The translations under genes were made by a program, and so were the position numbers. From assembly GCA_031553415.1 (NCBI GenBank), contig JAVBLO010000069.1, positions 9,410 through 73,409 on the forward strand: a DNA stretch of 64,000 bases, written 5' to 3'. The stretch comes from JAIRVZ01 sp031553415. GTDB lineage: Bacteria; Bacteroidota; Bacteroidia; Bacteroidales; Azobacteroidaceae. Positions within the stretch are counted from its first letter, which is position 1. The number at the start of each line of letters is the position of its first letter. The notes under the pieces were generated by a model. That model saw nothing but the letters and a program-made list of their open reading frames with translations, was not told where the DNA came from and did no database searches. Positions 45,173 through 54,347 of this stretch are shown here, piece after piece.

Positions 45173-46566
45173 ACTATTTTCCCCAATATTTTACATCAAA
45201 AGCTATATCCCTTTATATCGGAGCATTAGTAATTATTTCACTATTGTTCTTTTCATATACCATGTCATGGTATTGGTATATTTTCGGGCTAATAGAAGTA
45301 GTCGGCTTTTTCTACTTATCCACCTCTTTAACCAAACAATGGAGCAGAATATCTGAAAAGGCATTCACTAGAAGATTATTTAAAAATGCTTTAGTAATTC
45401 GTGTTGTATGGGTCTTATTCAGTTATTGGTTTTATACCTTAATGACAGGGCAACCTTACGAATTTGAAGCAGGAGATGCGATGATGTATCATTCGGTTGC
45501 TTCTGATTTGGCTAAAAATGGTTTTAACCACATTGAACAATCTTTATCCGGATTACCACCCTCAGATCGTGGTTACCCAATTTATCTGTCCTCTATTTAC
45601 ATGATATTCGGTAATAGCCTATTAATTGCACGTCTATTTAAATCCATTTGGAGCGCTTTGACATGCATTCTGGTATATCGTTTCGCTACGCGTACATTTA
45701 GCGAACCTGTTGGGCGAATATCTGCTATATTCTGTATGTTAATGCCTAATCTGATTTATTATTGTGGCCTTAATCTAAAAGAAATAGAAATGCTTTTTTT
45801 AATAGTAGCATTCATTGAACGGACAGATTATGCATTGAGAAGCAGCAAATTTACAATATCAAATCTATTGCTTCCTGTATTACTTGCCGGAAGTTTGTTT
45901 TTCTTTAGAACTGTTTTAGGGGCTGTGGCATTGTTTTCTTTTTTCACCTCCATCCTGTTTTCACCCAATAGGGTAATAAAAATGGGAAAAAAGTTTACTT
46001 TAATCATTTGGATTCTGGTTGCCGCTGTTTATATTGTTGGAGGAAAAGTTTCTTCAGAATTAGAAGAAACCTGGTCGAACAAAGATGATAACCAGTCTCG
46101 TTCTATGGCTTTTTATGCAGCCAGGGAAGGTGGTAATAAATTAGTTAAAGATGTCACCGGAGCAATGTTTGCTCCCATGATTTTTGCAATACCTTTCCCA
46201 ACAATGGTAAATATACCTATCCAACAAAATCAACAACTTATCCACGGAGGCAATTATGTGAAAAACATCATGGCTTTTTTCACCATGTTTGCTTTCATTT
46301 GGGCAATTATAAATCGAAAATGGAAAGAATATAGTCTGATTGGAAGTTTTGTATTAGGTTATTTAGCAATACTTGCTTTCAGTGGTTTTGCCCACTCTGA
46401 ACGTTTTCATATACCAACTTTGCCTTTTGAACTTATGATGGCAGCATTTGGTATCAGTTTAATGACAAACAAAGAAAAGAAATACTATAATTATTATCTT
46501 CTATTTATAATGGTTGCCATTGTCGGTTGGAGTTGGTTTAAATTAGCAGGAAGAGGATTGGCATAA
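45166..46566 (+). CDS. Polytopic membrane protein, GT-C (ArnT/PMT-like) glycosyltransferase candidate
   Basis: The 466-residue protein has about ten to twelve membrane spans. After span 3 the loop YEFEAGDAMMYHSVASDLAKNGF contains the Asp expected in GT-C loop 1. RGYPIYLSSIYMIFGNSLLIARLFKSIWSALTCILVYRFATR matches the PMT_2/GT39-like region, and NLKEIEMLFLIVAFIERTDY follows. It would transfer a sugar from a polyprenol carrier on the periplasmic face. A polymerase role cannot be excluded. The start is a GTG overlapping the GT4 gene by seven bases. Confidence 0.65.
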   Translation: MLNYFPQYFTSKAISLYIGALVIISLLFFSYTMSWYWYIFGLIEVVGFFYLSTSLTKQWSRISEKAFTRRLFKNALVIRVVWVLFSYWFYTLMTGQPYEFEAGDAMMYHSVASDLAKNGFNHIEQSLSGLPPSDRGYPIYLSSIYMIFGNSLLIARLFKSIWSALTCILVYRFATRTFSEPVGRISAIFCMLMPNLIYYCGLNLKEIEMLFLIVAFIERTDYALRSSKFTISNLLLPVLLAGSLFFFRTVLGAVALFSFFTSILFSPNRVIKMGKKFTLIIWILVAAVYIVGGKVSSELEETWSNKDDNQSRSMAFYAAREGGNKLVKDVTGAMFAPMIFAIPFPTMVNIPIQQNQQLIHGGNYVKNIMAFFTMFAFIWAIINRKWKEYSLIGSFVLGYLAILAFSGFAHSERFHIPTLPFELMMAAFGISLMTNKEKKYYNYYLLFIMVAIVGWSWFKLAGRGLA

Positions 46567-46589
46567 TTCTTGTTTATTTCAAAGCAATA

Positions 46590-47522
46590 ATGATGAAAAT
46601 ACTTATTGTTTGCAGCATAAATTCCGGTCGGATTTCACCCTTTGTCTCTGAACAAGCCGAAAGCCTTCAGAAAAAAGGATGTGAAATTGACTACTTTACC
46701 ATATCAGGCAAGGGATTCAAAGGGTATTTGCAAAACAGAAAAAAGCTGATTCTAAAAATAAAAGAATACAAACCGGATATCATTCATGCCCACTATGGAT
46801 TGTCCGGATTATTAGCAAATTTACAACAAAAAATACCTGTAGTCACAACCTATCACGGAAGTGATATTTATAACAAACAGGTTTTTAGGTTTTCCAGGCT
46901 TTCAATCGCATTATCGAGTTTTAATATTTTCGTATCACAAAAGAATATTGACATCGCAAAACCGAAAAAGAATTTTGCCTTAATTCCTTGTGGTGTAAAT
47001 ATTGATTTATTTAAACCCTTAGATAAAGAATTTTGCAGGAATAAACTAGGTTTTCAAAAAGAAGATAAATTGGTACTGTTTTCCGGATCTTTCGATGATA
47101 AAGTCAAAAATTCTCCTTTGGCAAAAGAAGCAGTTGCTTTACTTCCGGGGGTTAAACTGATAGAATTAAAAGGTTACAGCAGAATTCAGGTATGTGAACT
47201 TATCAATGCTGTTGATAGTGTATTAATGACAAGCCTGACAGAAGGTTCTCCTCAATTGATTAAAGAAGCTATGGCTTGTAATTGTCCGGTAGTATCTGTT
47301 GATGTAGGCGATGTTAAAAATATCATTTCTGACGTAAATGGCTGTTATATTACATCTTATGAGTCAAAAAAAATTGCAGGCAACATACAGCAGACTCTTG
47401 ATTTTGAAGAAAGAACAAATGGCTGGAAAAATATATTGAATCTGGGGTTGGATTTGGAAAGCGTGGCTAATAAAGTCCTTGACATTTACAGGTCTGCTGT
47501 TAAAAATAAAACCGGAAATTGA
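46590..47522 (+). CDS. Glycosyltransferase family 4 protein
   Basis: The 310-residue GT-B enzyme opens MKILIVCSINSGRISPFVSEQAESL, has DIIHAHYGLSGLLA and TTYHGSDIYN, and the donor-site part SVLMTSLTEGSPQLIKEAMACNCPVVSVDVGD with the E-x7-E motif. It is somewhat shorter than most GT4 proteins but complete in both domains. The gene is followed six bases later by a DUF354 gene and then wecB. Confidence 0.88.
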   Translation: MMKILIVCSINSGRISPFVSEQAESLQKKGCEIDYFTISGKGFKGYLQNRKKLILKIKEYKPDIIHAHYGLSGLLANLQQKIPVVTTYHGSDIYNKQVFRFSRLSIALSSFNIFVSQKNIDIAKPKKNFALIPCGVNIDLFKPLDKEFCRNKLGFQKEDKLVLFSGSFDDKVKNSPLAKEAVALLPGVKLIELKGYSRIQVCELINAVDSVLMTSLTEGSPQLIKEAMACNCPVVSVDVGDVKNIISDVNGCYITSYESKKIAGNIQQTLDFEERTNGWKNILNLGLDLESVANKVLDIYRSAVKNKTGN

Positions 47523-47528
47523 GTTTAT

Positions 47529-48626
47529 ATGAAAGTATTATTTTATCTGGGACATCCTGCACAATTTCACTTCAGCAAAAATATTATCCGTATATTGCTT
47601 GAAGACGGGCATCAGGTAAAAATATTACTGAAAACAAAAGATGTTCTGGAAGAATTGGTCAAAAATATTGGGTTTGAATATGAAAATATTCAGGAATCTG
47701 TTAGAAAAAACAATAAATTTGCTATACTTGCGGCTTCTTTCAAACGGATGATTAAAGTGATGATGATTGCCAAACGTTTTAATGCAGACATTTTAGCCGG
47801 GACTGATTCTTCAATCGCCCAGGCTGCTTATTTTCTTCGAAAACCATCCCTCACCACATTAGAAGACGACTATAACGTAATAAAAAATCTGGCAAAATTA
47901 ACATATCCTTTCAGTACCCACATCATTGTACCTTCAGTTTGTGATGTTTGTGAAAAGTGGAACAAAAAAAAGATTCCCTACTATGGATACATGAAGTTAG
48001 CTTACCTTCATCCCAACAGGTTTACTCCGGATGAAGATATTAAAAAGAAATATATAAATGCTACTGACTTTTGCATTATCCGTCTGGCAAAATTAACAGC
48101 ACATCATGATTCGGGCATCAAAGGATTAAACAACGATATTATAAAAAAAACAATTCAACTTATAGAAGAGAAAGGTTATTCTGTCTATATCAGTTCGGAA
48201 TCAGAATTTCCTGAAAATCTGGAAAAATACAGACTGAAAATTAATCCAAACGACATACATCATGTCTTGTTCCATACTTCTTTATTCATTTCTGACAGTC
48301 AAAGCATGTCGGTAGAAACGGCGCTGCTTGGAGTCCCTTCTATCAGATTCAGCGATTTTGCCGGTAAAATAAGTGTATTGGAAGAATTAGAACATATATA
48401 TAAATTAACATTTGGGATAACAACAAACGAGCCGGAAAAATTGTTAATACTCACAAACAAACTTTTATCAGAAAAAAATATTAAAGCAACATTTAATATC
48501 CGGCGACAAAAAATGCTGTCGGAAAAAATAGATGTCACTGCATTTTTTGTTTGGTTTATTGAAAATTATCCACAAAGTGCCGGGATAATGAAAGAAAATC
48601 CTGATTATCAAAACATTTTTAAATGA
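47529..48626 (+). CDS. DUF354 family protein
   Basis: The 365-residue protein matches DUF354, a GT-B-like family (MKVLFYLGHPAQFHFSKNIIRILLEDGHQV; ILAGTDSSIAQAAYFLRKPSLTTLEDDYNV; SLFISDSQSMSVETALLGVPSIRFSDFAG). The family resembles UDP-GlcNAc 2-epimerases and glycosyltransferases in fold, but its reaction is not established to my knowledge. It overlaps wecB by four bases. A role with WecB in N-acetylmannosamine-type sugar metabolism or transfer is inferred. Confidence 0.8.
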   Translation: MKVLFYLGHPAQFHFSKNIIRILLEDGHQVKILLKTKDVLEELVKNIGFEYENIQESVRKNNKFAILAASFKRMIKVMMIAKRFNADILAGTDSSIAQAAYFLRKPSLTTLEDDYNVIKNLAKLTYPFSTHIIVPSVCDVCEKWNKKKIPYYGYMKLAYLHPNRFTPDEDIKKKYINATDFCIIRLAKLTAHHDSGIKGLNNDIIKKTIQLIEEKGYSVYISSESEFPENLEKYRLKINPNDIHHVLFHTSLFISDSQSMSVETALLGVPSIRFSDFAGKISVLEELEHIYKLTFGITTNEPEKLLILTNKLLSEKNIKATFNIRRQKMLSEKIDVTAFFVWFIENYPQSAGIMKENPDYQNIFK

Positions 48627-49798
48627 TAAGAATTCTCACAATCATAGGAGCGCGTCCACAAATAATAAAAGCAGCTGCATTAAGCAGGGCTATCAGGAAC
48701 AAATTTTCGAAAAAAATCGAAGAAAAAATCCTGCATACCGGACAGCATTATGATGATAATATGTCGGATATCTTCTTCACAGAATTAGATATCCCCCAAC
48801 CCGATTACAACCTGCACATCGGTTCCGGAACTCATGGCGGCCAAACATCCAAAATGATAGCAGGAATTGAACAAATACTCATTAATGAAAAATTCGATGC
48901 AATAGTTCTTTATGGAGATACCAATTCTACTTTAGCAGGAGCCATCACTGCATCCAAACTACATATTCCCATCATACATATTGAAGCCGGATTACGCTCA
49001 TACAACAAAACAATGCCGGAAGAAATCAATCGTATTATGTGCGATCATGTTTCTACTCTTTTGTTTTCCCCAACACAAACAGGAATTAAAAATTTGAAAA
49101 ACGAAGGTTTCTCAACACAAAATACAGCTCCATTTTCAATTGACAATCCCGGTATTTTTTGCAGTGGGGATATTATGTACGATAACAGTATTTATTTTTC
49201 TGAAATTGCATCTCAGAAAACTAACATATTAACAAACTATAATATCCAACCCGGCAAATACATATTAGCAACCATTCACCGGGACAATAATACTGATGAT
49301 CATAACAGATTACGCAATATTCTGGAAGCTTTCCTTGAAATTGCAGAAAAAAATAACATTTCTGTTGTTTTCCCATTACACCCAAGAACTAAAAAAACGC
49401 TTACCGAACCGACATTAAACGATCTTTTTAATAAAATTAAAAACTGCAACCTGATAAAAATTATTCCACCGGCATCATTCTTAGAAATGGTTGTATTGGA
49501 AAAAAATGCTTTGTTAATTATGACTGATTCCGGCGGAGTACAAAAAGAAGCATATTATTTCAAAAAGCCATGCGTTATTTTACGAAATGAAACAGAATGG
49601 ATTGAAATTCTTGAAAATAATGCCGGGGTTCTGGCCGATGCAAACAAAACAGCAATTATCAATGCTTTTGAAAAAATGAAAAACTGTCAATCTGCATTTC
49701 CTCCGGTTTTTGGGAATGCCCATGCTGCAGAATTCATTTTAACGGAATTACTCAAACAACAACCTGCAACAAATAATAATATTAATAAAAACCAATGA
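48623..49798 (+). CDS. wecB: UDP-N-acetylglucosamine 2-epimerase, non-hydrolysing
   Basis: The 391-residue enzyme interconverts UDP-GlcNAc and UDP-ManNAc (or the diacetamido-uronic analogue in WbpI-like members). ILTIIGARPQIIKAAALSRAI, LHTGQHYDDNMSDIFF, VLYGDTNSTLAGAI, HIEAGLRSYNKTMPEEINR and TDSGGVQKEAYYFKKPCVILRNETEW are diagnostic. It overlaps the DUF354 gene and the following Gfo/Idh gene by four bases each. No WecC-type UDP-ManNAc dehydrogenase is present. The Gfo/Idh neighbour raises the WbpI alternative. Confidence 0.92.
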   Translation: MIRILTIIGARPQIIKAAALSRAIRNKFSKKIEEKILHTGQHYDDNMSDIFFTELDIPQPDYNLHIGSGTHGGQTSKMIAGIEQILINEKFDAIVLYGDTNSTLAGAITASKLHIPIIHIEAGLRSYNKTMPEEINRIMCDHVSTLLFSPTQTGIKNLKNEGFSTQNTAPFSIDNPGIFCSGDIMYDNSIYFSEIASQKTNILTNYNIQPGKYILATIHRDNNTDDHNRLRNILEAFLEIAEKNNISVVFPLHPRTKKTLTEPTLNDLFNKIKNCNLIKIIPPASFLEMVVLEKNALLIMTDSGGVQKEAYYFKKPCVILRNETEWIEILENNAGVLADANKTAIINAFEKMKNCQSAFPPVFGNAHAAEFILTELLKQQPATNNNINKNQ

Positions 49799-50835
49799 AT
49801 AAAAAATTTAAATTTGCAGTAATAGGACAAGGTCATATTGGCAAACGCCATGCAGAAATGATTCGAAGAAACAAAGATTCTGAATTAGTGGCTGTCTGCG
49901 ATATATCGTCAAAAGAAGAATTAGGGTTAACAGATATCAAAGAACCATTCTTTAGCTCCATCGATGAAGTATTAAATTCCGGTTTGCCGATCGATGTTAT
50001 AAACATCTGTACTCCAAACGGCTTTCATGCTGAGTATACTTTGAAAGCATTGGAGAAACAGAAACATGTGGTAGTTGAAAAGCCAATCGCCCTGACTAAA
50101 GCTGATGTTGAAAAAATATTGTTTAAATCGCTTGAAGTTTCATGCCATGTCTTTTGTGTAATGCAAAATCGGTTTTCTCCTCCATCCGTCTGGCTTAAAG
50201 ACATTATTATGAACAATGTTTTAGGCAATATATATATGGTTAAACTGGATTGTTTCTGGAACCGTGATGAGCGTTATTACAAAAAAGGGAATTGGCATGG
50301 AGATGCAAAATTGGATGGAGGTACACTATTCACCCAATTCTCACATTTCATTGATATCATGTACTGGCTTTTCGGCGACATCACAAATATCTGCGGAAAT
50401 TTTTCTGACTTTTGCCACCAAAACCTCACAGATTTCGAAGATAGCGGTTGTGTAACATTCAATTTTATAAATGGAGGAATGGGGTGTCTGAATTATTCTA
50501 CAGCTGTTTGGGATACCAATCTTGAAAGCAGTATCACAATCATCGGAGAAAAAGGAACAGTAAAAGTAGCCGGACAATATATGAATGAAGTAGTTTATTG
50601 CCACATAAAAGACTATGTAATGCCGGAGTTGGCCCCTTCCAATCCGCCTAATGACTATGGAGCATATAAAGGCTCAGCTCAAAATCACCATTATGTGATA
50701 CGAAATGTAGTGGAAACCCTTCAAAATAAAGGTTCCATTTCAACTAACCTGCTTGAAGGATTGAAAATTGTCGACATCATTGAACGTATTTACGAAGTAA
50801 GGGATAAAAGGTTTAAGAAAAATCCCTCACAATAA
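49795..50835 (+). CDS. Gfo/Idh/MocA family oxidoreductase, WbpB/WlbA-like
   Basis: The 346-residue NAD(P)-dependent enzyme has the Rossmann start FKFAVIGQGHIGKRHAEMI, the catalytic-lysine motif VVVEKPIALT, and WNRDERYYKKGNWHGDAKLDGGTLFTQFSHFIDIMYWLFGD. The last segment is typical of the WbpB/WlbA branch, which oxidises C3 of UDP-GlcNAcA en route to diamino-uronic acids. The partner WbpA, WbpD and WbpE genes are not adjacent, so the substrate is uncertain. It is the last gene of the sugar block, before a new promoter. Confidence 0.82.
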   Translation: MNKKFKFAVIGQGHIGKRHAEMIRRNKDSELVAVCDISSKEELGLTDIKEPFFSSIDEVLNSGLPIDVINICTPNGFHAEYTLKALEKQKHVVVEKPIALTKADVEKILFKSLEVSCHVFCVMQNRFSPPSVWLKDIIMNNVLGNIYMVKLDCFWNRDERYYKKGNWHGDAKLDGGTLFTQFSHFIDIMYWLFGDITNICGNFSDFCHQNLTDFEDSGCVTFNFINGGMGCLNYSTAVWDTNLESSITIIGEKGTVKVAGQYMNEVVYCHIKDYVMPELAPSNPPNDYGAYKGSAQNHHYVIRNVVETLQNKGSISTNLLEGLKIVDIIERIYEVRDKRFKKNPSQ

Positions 50836-50858
50836 TTATTTACTATTCCGAAAATTAA

Positions 50859-50866
50859 TATCTTTG
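50859..50866 (+). promoter_or_regulatory. -7 promoter box for the export genes
   Basis: TATCTTTG matches TAnnTTTG in the 58-base gap after the Gfo/Idh gene. It puts the transcript start near 50873, downstream of an in-frame ATG at 50864, and so supports the lipoprotein start at 50894. No TTTG at the -33 distance is seen. Confidence 0.5.
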
Positions 50867-50893
50867 AAGCATCAAAACAAATCGGGAACAGGC

Positions 50894-51649
50894 ATGAAGA
50901 GAAACATAAAATTATTAGTATTATTTACCCTCATATTTACATCTTGTACTTCTCCCAAAAAAGTGCTCTATTTGCAAGATGTAGACCAGATAAAAGAACA
51001 AATCATTTCTCAAAAAATTGAAATGACTATTCAAAAGGACGATGCATTATCTATCGCTGTCAGTAGCCGGAATCCGGAACTGTCTATTCCATTTAATATC
51101 GGCAGTACAGGAGGTTCATCAGGCACAGGTTCCGGTTATACTGTAGATGTCAATGGAGAAATTGATTTTCCTGTTTTTGGAAAAATACAAGTAGTCGGAT
51201 TAACTCGTATGCAACTTCAGGAAATGATTAAAAACAAACTCATTCAGGCCAATTATATCTCAGATCCAATCGTTACTGTACAGTTTGTTAATTTCAAATT
51301 TTCAGTATTGGGAGAAGTTGGCAGCCCTGGTGTTTATCAGATTACAGGTGACCGCATTACATTATTTGAAGCAATAAGTAAGGCAGGAGATTTAACCCAA
51401 TATGGAAGACGTGACCGTGTTGCTGTCATCAGGGAAAACGATAGTATCAGGACTTTTTTATATAACGATTTACGTTCGACTGATATATTTAATTCGCCTT
51501 ATTATTACCTGCATCAGAACGATATAATATATGTCGAGCCGAATAAAGCGAAAATGCAGTCAATGGACAGGAATATAATTTCTAACTGGATGTTTTATTT
51601 GTCAGTTATCATGTCCATTACAACATTTTCAATGGTATTTATTAAATAA
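50894..51649 (+). CDS. Polysaccharide export lipoprotein, Wza-like
   Basis: The 251-residue protein has a lipoprotein signal with lipobox IFTSC, Cys18 being the lipidated residue. The Poly_export domain follows (IQKDDALSIAVSSRNPELSIPF, GEIDFPVFGKIQVVGLTRMQLQEMI), then a SLBB domain (VLGEVGSPGVYQITGDRITLFEAISKAGDL). The end carries a membrane span (WMFYLSVIMSITTFSMVFI), as in Wza, where the last helix spans the outer membrane. It pairs with the Wzc-like gene three bases downstream. Confidence 0.92.
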   Translation: MKRNIKLLVLFTLIFTSCTSPKKVLYLQDVDQIKEQIISQKIEMTIQKDDALSIAVSSRNPELSIPFNIGSTGGSSGTGSGYTVDVNGEIDFPVFGKIQVVGLTRMQLQEMIKNKLIQANYISDPIVTVQFVNFKFSVLGEVGSPGVYQITGDRITLFEAISKAGDLTQYGRRDRVAVIRENDSIRTFLYNDLRSTDIFNSPYYYLHQNDIIYVEPNKAKMQSMDRNIISNWMFYLSVIMSITTFSMVFIK

Positions 51650-51651
51650 TT

Positions 51652-54078
51652 ATGGAATATAATAATAATCCCAATCAGGGACCCGTTCAAAATCAAACTC
51701 AAAATACAGCTAATTTTCAGGAAGAAGAAAGCCTCTTCAAGCCTATTGATATCTATTACGTTATCAAAGGGAATTGGTATTGGTATGTGCTTTCGATCAT
51801 TATTTGTTTAGGAATCGCTTATTATCAGATAAAAAAAGCACCACGGATTTATAGTCGTACTGCATCTATCCTGATAAAAGACAAATCCGGCGCATCATCA
51901 ATCGATGAAACAGTTGTTTTGAAAGATATCAGCACTTTTCAATCCAAAAGAAATTTGGATAATGAAATTTTAATTTTACAGTCCAAACAACTAATGGAAG
52001 AAACTGCACGGAGATTGAATTTAGATATCAGCTACTCCGTAGACAAAGGGTTAAGAATCAGTGAATTATATACGCATTCCCCTATTGTATTCAGATTCCC
52101 GGATGCAAGTGAAACACAATCATTTTCTTTCGAAGCAACATTTATTTCGCCCCAGCAGGTCACTCTTTCGAATTTCTCCACTAATCCTGAAAAATCCCTG
52201 ACAATAAATATTAACGATACAATATTAACTCCGGTTGGAAGACTTGTTGCAGCACCCGGCCTGTTTTATAATAACAAATACTTAAAAAAAACAATTTGGG
52301 TCACCAAAAATAATTTAAAAGCTGTTTCACAATATTATCGTAATGCATTAAATATAAATATTGCCAACGAATCAACATCCATGCTTTACCTGACCTTATT
52401 TGATATTTCTGCAACCAGGGCTGAAGATATAATCAATACTTTGATCGCCGTATACAATGAAGAAACCATCAACAACAAAAACCAGATTGCAATCAACACT
52501 TCAAACTTTATCAACGAGCGCTTAATTATTATTGAGAAAGAACTTGGCACTGTAGACTCAGATATCGCAGCCTATAAAAGTGAAAATAAAGTTACAGACA
52601 TCAACTCCGAAATCGGACTATACCTTCAAGATAACAGGCAATATAGCAAAGAATTAATTGAATTGGCAAACCAACTTAGCCTGTCCCAATATCTTCGCCA
52701 ATACCTGACAAATCCCAAATACAGCTCCGATCTGATACCTGCCAATACCGGAACAGCAGGAAGCGTAGAAGGACAAATTTCCGCTTACAATAATTTACTT
52801 CTTCAAAGGGATAAACTGTTAGGTAATGGAAATAACAGCAACCCTGTTATAACAGACATGAATAATTCCCTGCAAGCAATGAAACAAAATATGGTTCAAA
52901 CGCTTGACAATTATATCATGCAACTCAGGATGAATCTTAAAGTTAACAGGGAACAGGAAACTCAAACTGATCGCCTCATATCTGCAATGCCCGAACAACA
53001 AAAAAATATATTATCTGTTGAGCGGCAACAAAAAATTAAAGAGGGATTATACCTATATTTGTTAAACCAACGTGAAAGAAGTATTTTGGCACAAGCTATG
53101 ACTGCCAGTGATGCAAGGGTTATTGATAGCGCATCAGGTTCCAACAGTCCGGTTTCCCCTAAAAAGAACAAAATATTGTTAACTGCATTGATTATAGGTA
53201 TTGCAATCCCATCTTGTATCCTATGGTTGATAAATATCTTAAATACTCGTGTTCGTAACAGGAAAGACGTGGAAAGTGTAACCAGTATACCATTTCTCGG
53301 AGAAATTCCTTTGCGTGAGAAAACAGATAAAAGGGAAATTGTTATTGAAGAAAACAAACAGGATTTTATCTCTGAATCTTTCCGGATCATCCGTACCAAT
53401 ATGGATTTTATGCAAACAAAAGAGCATAAAAAACAAGTGGTTATGTTCACTTCTTTCAATTCTGCAGCAGGAAAAACATTTGTATCAAGTAATCTGGCTA
53501 TGAGTTTTACTTTTACAAATAAAAAAGTAATAGTGGTAGATTTAGACATCAGGAAAGGAAGTCTTAGTAAAAGAACTGGTATCAAGGATAAAATGGGTAT
53601 CACCAATTATCTGTCGGAAATGATCGATTCAATAGATGACATCATCATCGAAAAAGGATTCGAAGGCAAGTTAGATGTAATCCTTGCAGGAACAGTTCCA
53701 CCTAATCCTACAGAATTACTATTAAGCAATCGTCTGGAAATATTAATTGAAGAATTGAAAAAAAGGTATGATTATATTTTTTTAGACAATGTACCTTCAG
53801 GGATTATTGCAGATGCCACTATTGTCAACAGGGTTTCAGATATTACAATCTATGTGATCAGAGTTGGAAGAATGGATAGAAGGCAACTCCCTGAATTAGA
53901 AAAGCTTTACAGATGGGATAAATTCAACAATATGTGCATAATCCTAAATGGAGCACAAGAAAAATACCAGGGAAACGGATATTACGGATATGGTTACGGA
54001 TACGGTTATGGATATGGCAATAAAAAAGAACAAAACCACTACCATTCCAAGCCATTTTCCGCCAAGTTTTGGTTATAA
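51652..54078 (+). CDS. Wzc-like polysaccharide co-polymerase and tyrosine autokinase
   Basis: The 808-residue inner-membrane protein has a Wzz domain (from DIYYVIKGNWYWYVLSIIICLGIAYYQI, span 1), a long periplasmic coiled-coil part, and a second span near residues 500-525 (ILLTALIIGIAIPSCILWLI). A cytoplasmic BY-kinase follows: Walker A NSAAGKT, Walker A' VVDLDIRKGSLS and Walker B-like YIFLDNVPSGI, where the usual DTPP is DNVP. The tail alternates Gly and Tyr (GYGYGYGYGYG) and is probably the autophosphorylated cluster. It controls chain length and export with the Wza-like protein. Confidence 0.92.
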   Translation: MEYNNNPNQGPVQNQTQNTANFQEEESLFKPIDIYYVIKGNWYWYVLSIIICLGIAYYQIKKAPRIYSRTASILIKDKSGASSIDETVVLKDISTFQSKRNLDNEILILQSKQLMEETARRLNLDISYSVDKGLRISELYTHSPIVFRFPDASETQSFSFEATFISPQQVTLSNFSTNPEKSLTININDTILTPVGRLVAAPGLFYNNKYLKKTIWVTKNNLKAVSQYYRNALNINIANESTSMLYLTLFDISATRAEDIINTLIAVYNEETINNKNQIAINTSNFINERLIIIEKELGTVDSDIAAYKSENKVTDINSEIGLYLQDNRQYSKELIELANQLSLSQYLRQYLTNPKYSSDLIPANTGTAGSVEGQISAYNNLLLQRDKLLGNGNNSNPVITDMNNSLQAMKQNMVQTLDNYIMQLRMNLKVNREQETQTDRLISAMPEQQKNILSVERQQKIKEGLYLYLLNQRERSILAQAMTASDARVIDSASGSNSPVSPKKNKILLTALIIGIAIPSCILWLINILNTRVRNRKDVESVTSIPFLGEIPLREKTDKREIVIEENKQDFISESFRIIRTNMDFMQTKEHKKQVVMFTSFNSAAGKTFVSSNLAMSFTFTNKKVIVVDLDIRKGSLSKRTGIKDKMGITNYLSEMIDSIDDIIIEKGFEGKLDVILAGTVPPNPTELLLSNRLEILIEELKKRYDYIFLDNVPSGIIADATIVNRVSDITIYVIRVGRMDRRQLPELEKLYRWDKFNNMCIILNGAQEKYQGNGYYGYGYGYGYGYGNKKEQNHYHSKPFSAKFWL

Positions 54079-54113
54079 AATCATAGATTTCATTATATTT
54101 TTCTTTCAAATAT

Positions 54114-54144
54114 TTTGAAAAAAGAAAAAATACATGTAAATTTG
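54114..54144 (+). promoter_or_regulatory. Promoter of the ilv operon
   Basis: TTTG at 54114-54117 and TAAATTTG at 54137-54144 are separated by exactly 19 bases, the consensus spacing of the Bacteroidota housekeeping promoter. Transcription would start near 54151, just before the leader peptide at 54169. It lies 36 bases after the Wzc-like gene. Confidence 0.75.
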
Positions 54145-54168
54145 CAACCAATAAAAAATGACTTTATA

Positions 54169-54240
54169 ATGATTTGCACTCATACTTTATTAAGCCTAAT
54201 CGTCGTCAGCATTATTCTACTCGTCAAAAGAAGACAATGA
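54169..54240 (+). CDS. ilv leader peptide (attenuation)
   Basis: A 23-codon frame after the promoter has LLSLIVVSIILLV at residues 7-19: 11 of 13 codons are Leu, Ile or Val. It ends KRRQ and a TGA at 54238-54240. No homology is needed for the call: size, position and the branched-chain residues match ilv leader peptides of other bacteria. The stop codon overlaps the left arm of the antiterminator. Slow translation for lack of charged tRNA would leave that arm free, so the operon would be read. Confidence 0.8.
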   Translation: MICTHTLLSLIVVSIILLVKRRQ

Positions 54241-54286
54241 GGAAGGCTGGTGCTTAATGGGTAGGAAATAATAATGAGCCTTTCTC
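54239..54286 (+). promoter_or_regulatory. ilv antiterminator stem
   Basis: GAGGAAGGCT (54239-54248) pairs with AGCCTTTCTC (54277-54286) over ten bases with one G-U. The right arm is also the left arm of the terminator, so only one of the two can form. A ribosome at the leader stop codon would cover the left arm. Confidence 0.7.
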
Positions 54287-54308
54287 TATTGTGAGAAAGG
54301 CTTTTTTA
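54277..54308 (+). terminator. ilv attenuator terminator
   Basis: AGCCTTTCTC (54277-54286) pairs perfectly with GAGAAAGGCT (54292-54301) around a 5-base loop and runs into a T tract. It lies 40 bases before ilvD. An in-frame ATG at 54291 for ilvD falls inside this hairpin and is rejected. Confidence 0.85.
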
Positions 54309-54347
54309 TTGATAAAACGTTATTTTTGCAAACTTAAAATGGATAAA

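Noticed and set aside
53989..54023. The Gly-Tyr coding repeat as a nucleotide-level regulatory repeat
   Set aside because: It is in frame, encodes the tyrosine tail expected of Wzc-like kinases and varies at synonymous positions.
54291..54347. An upstream start for ilvD
   Set aside because: It lies within the attenuator hairpin and would add 16-19 residues absent from the family.
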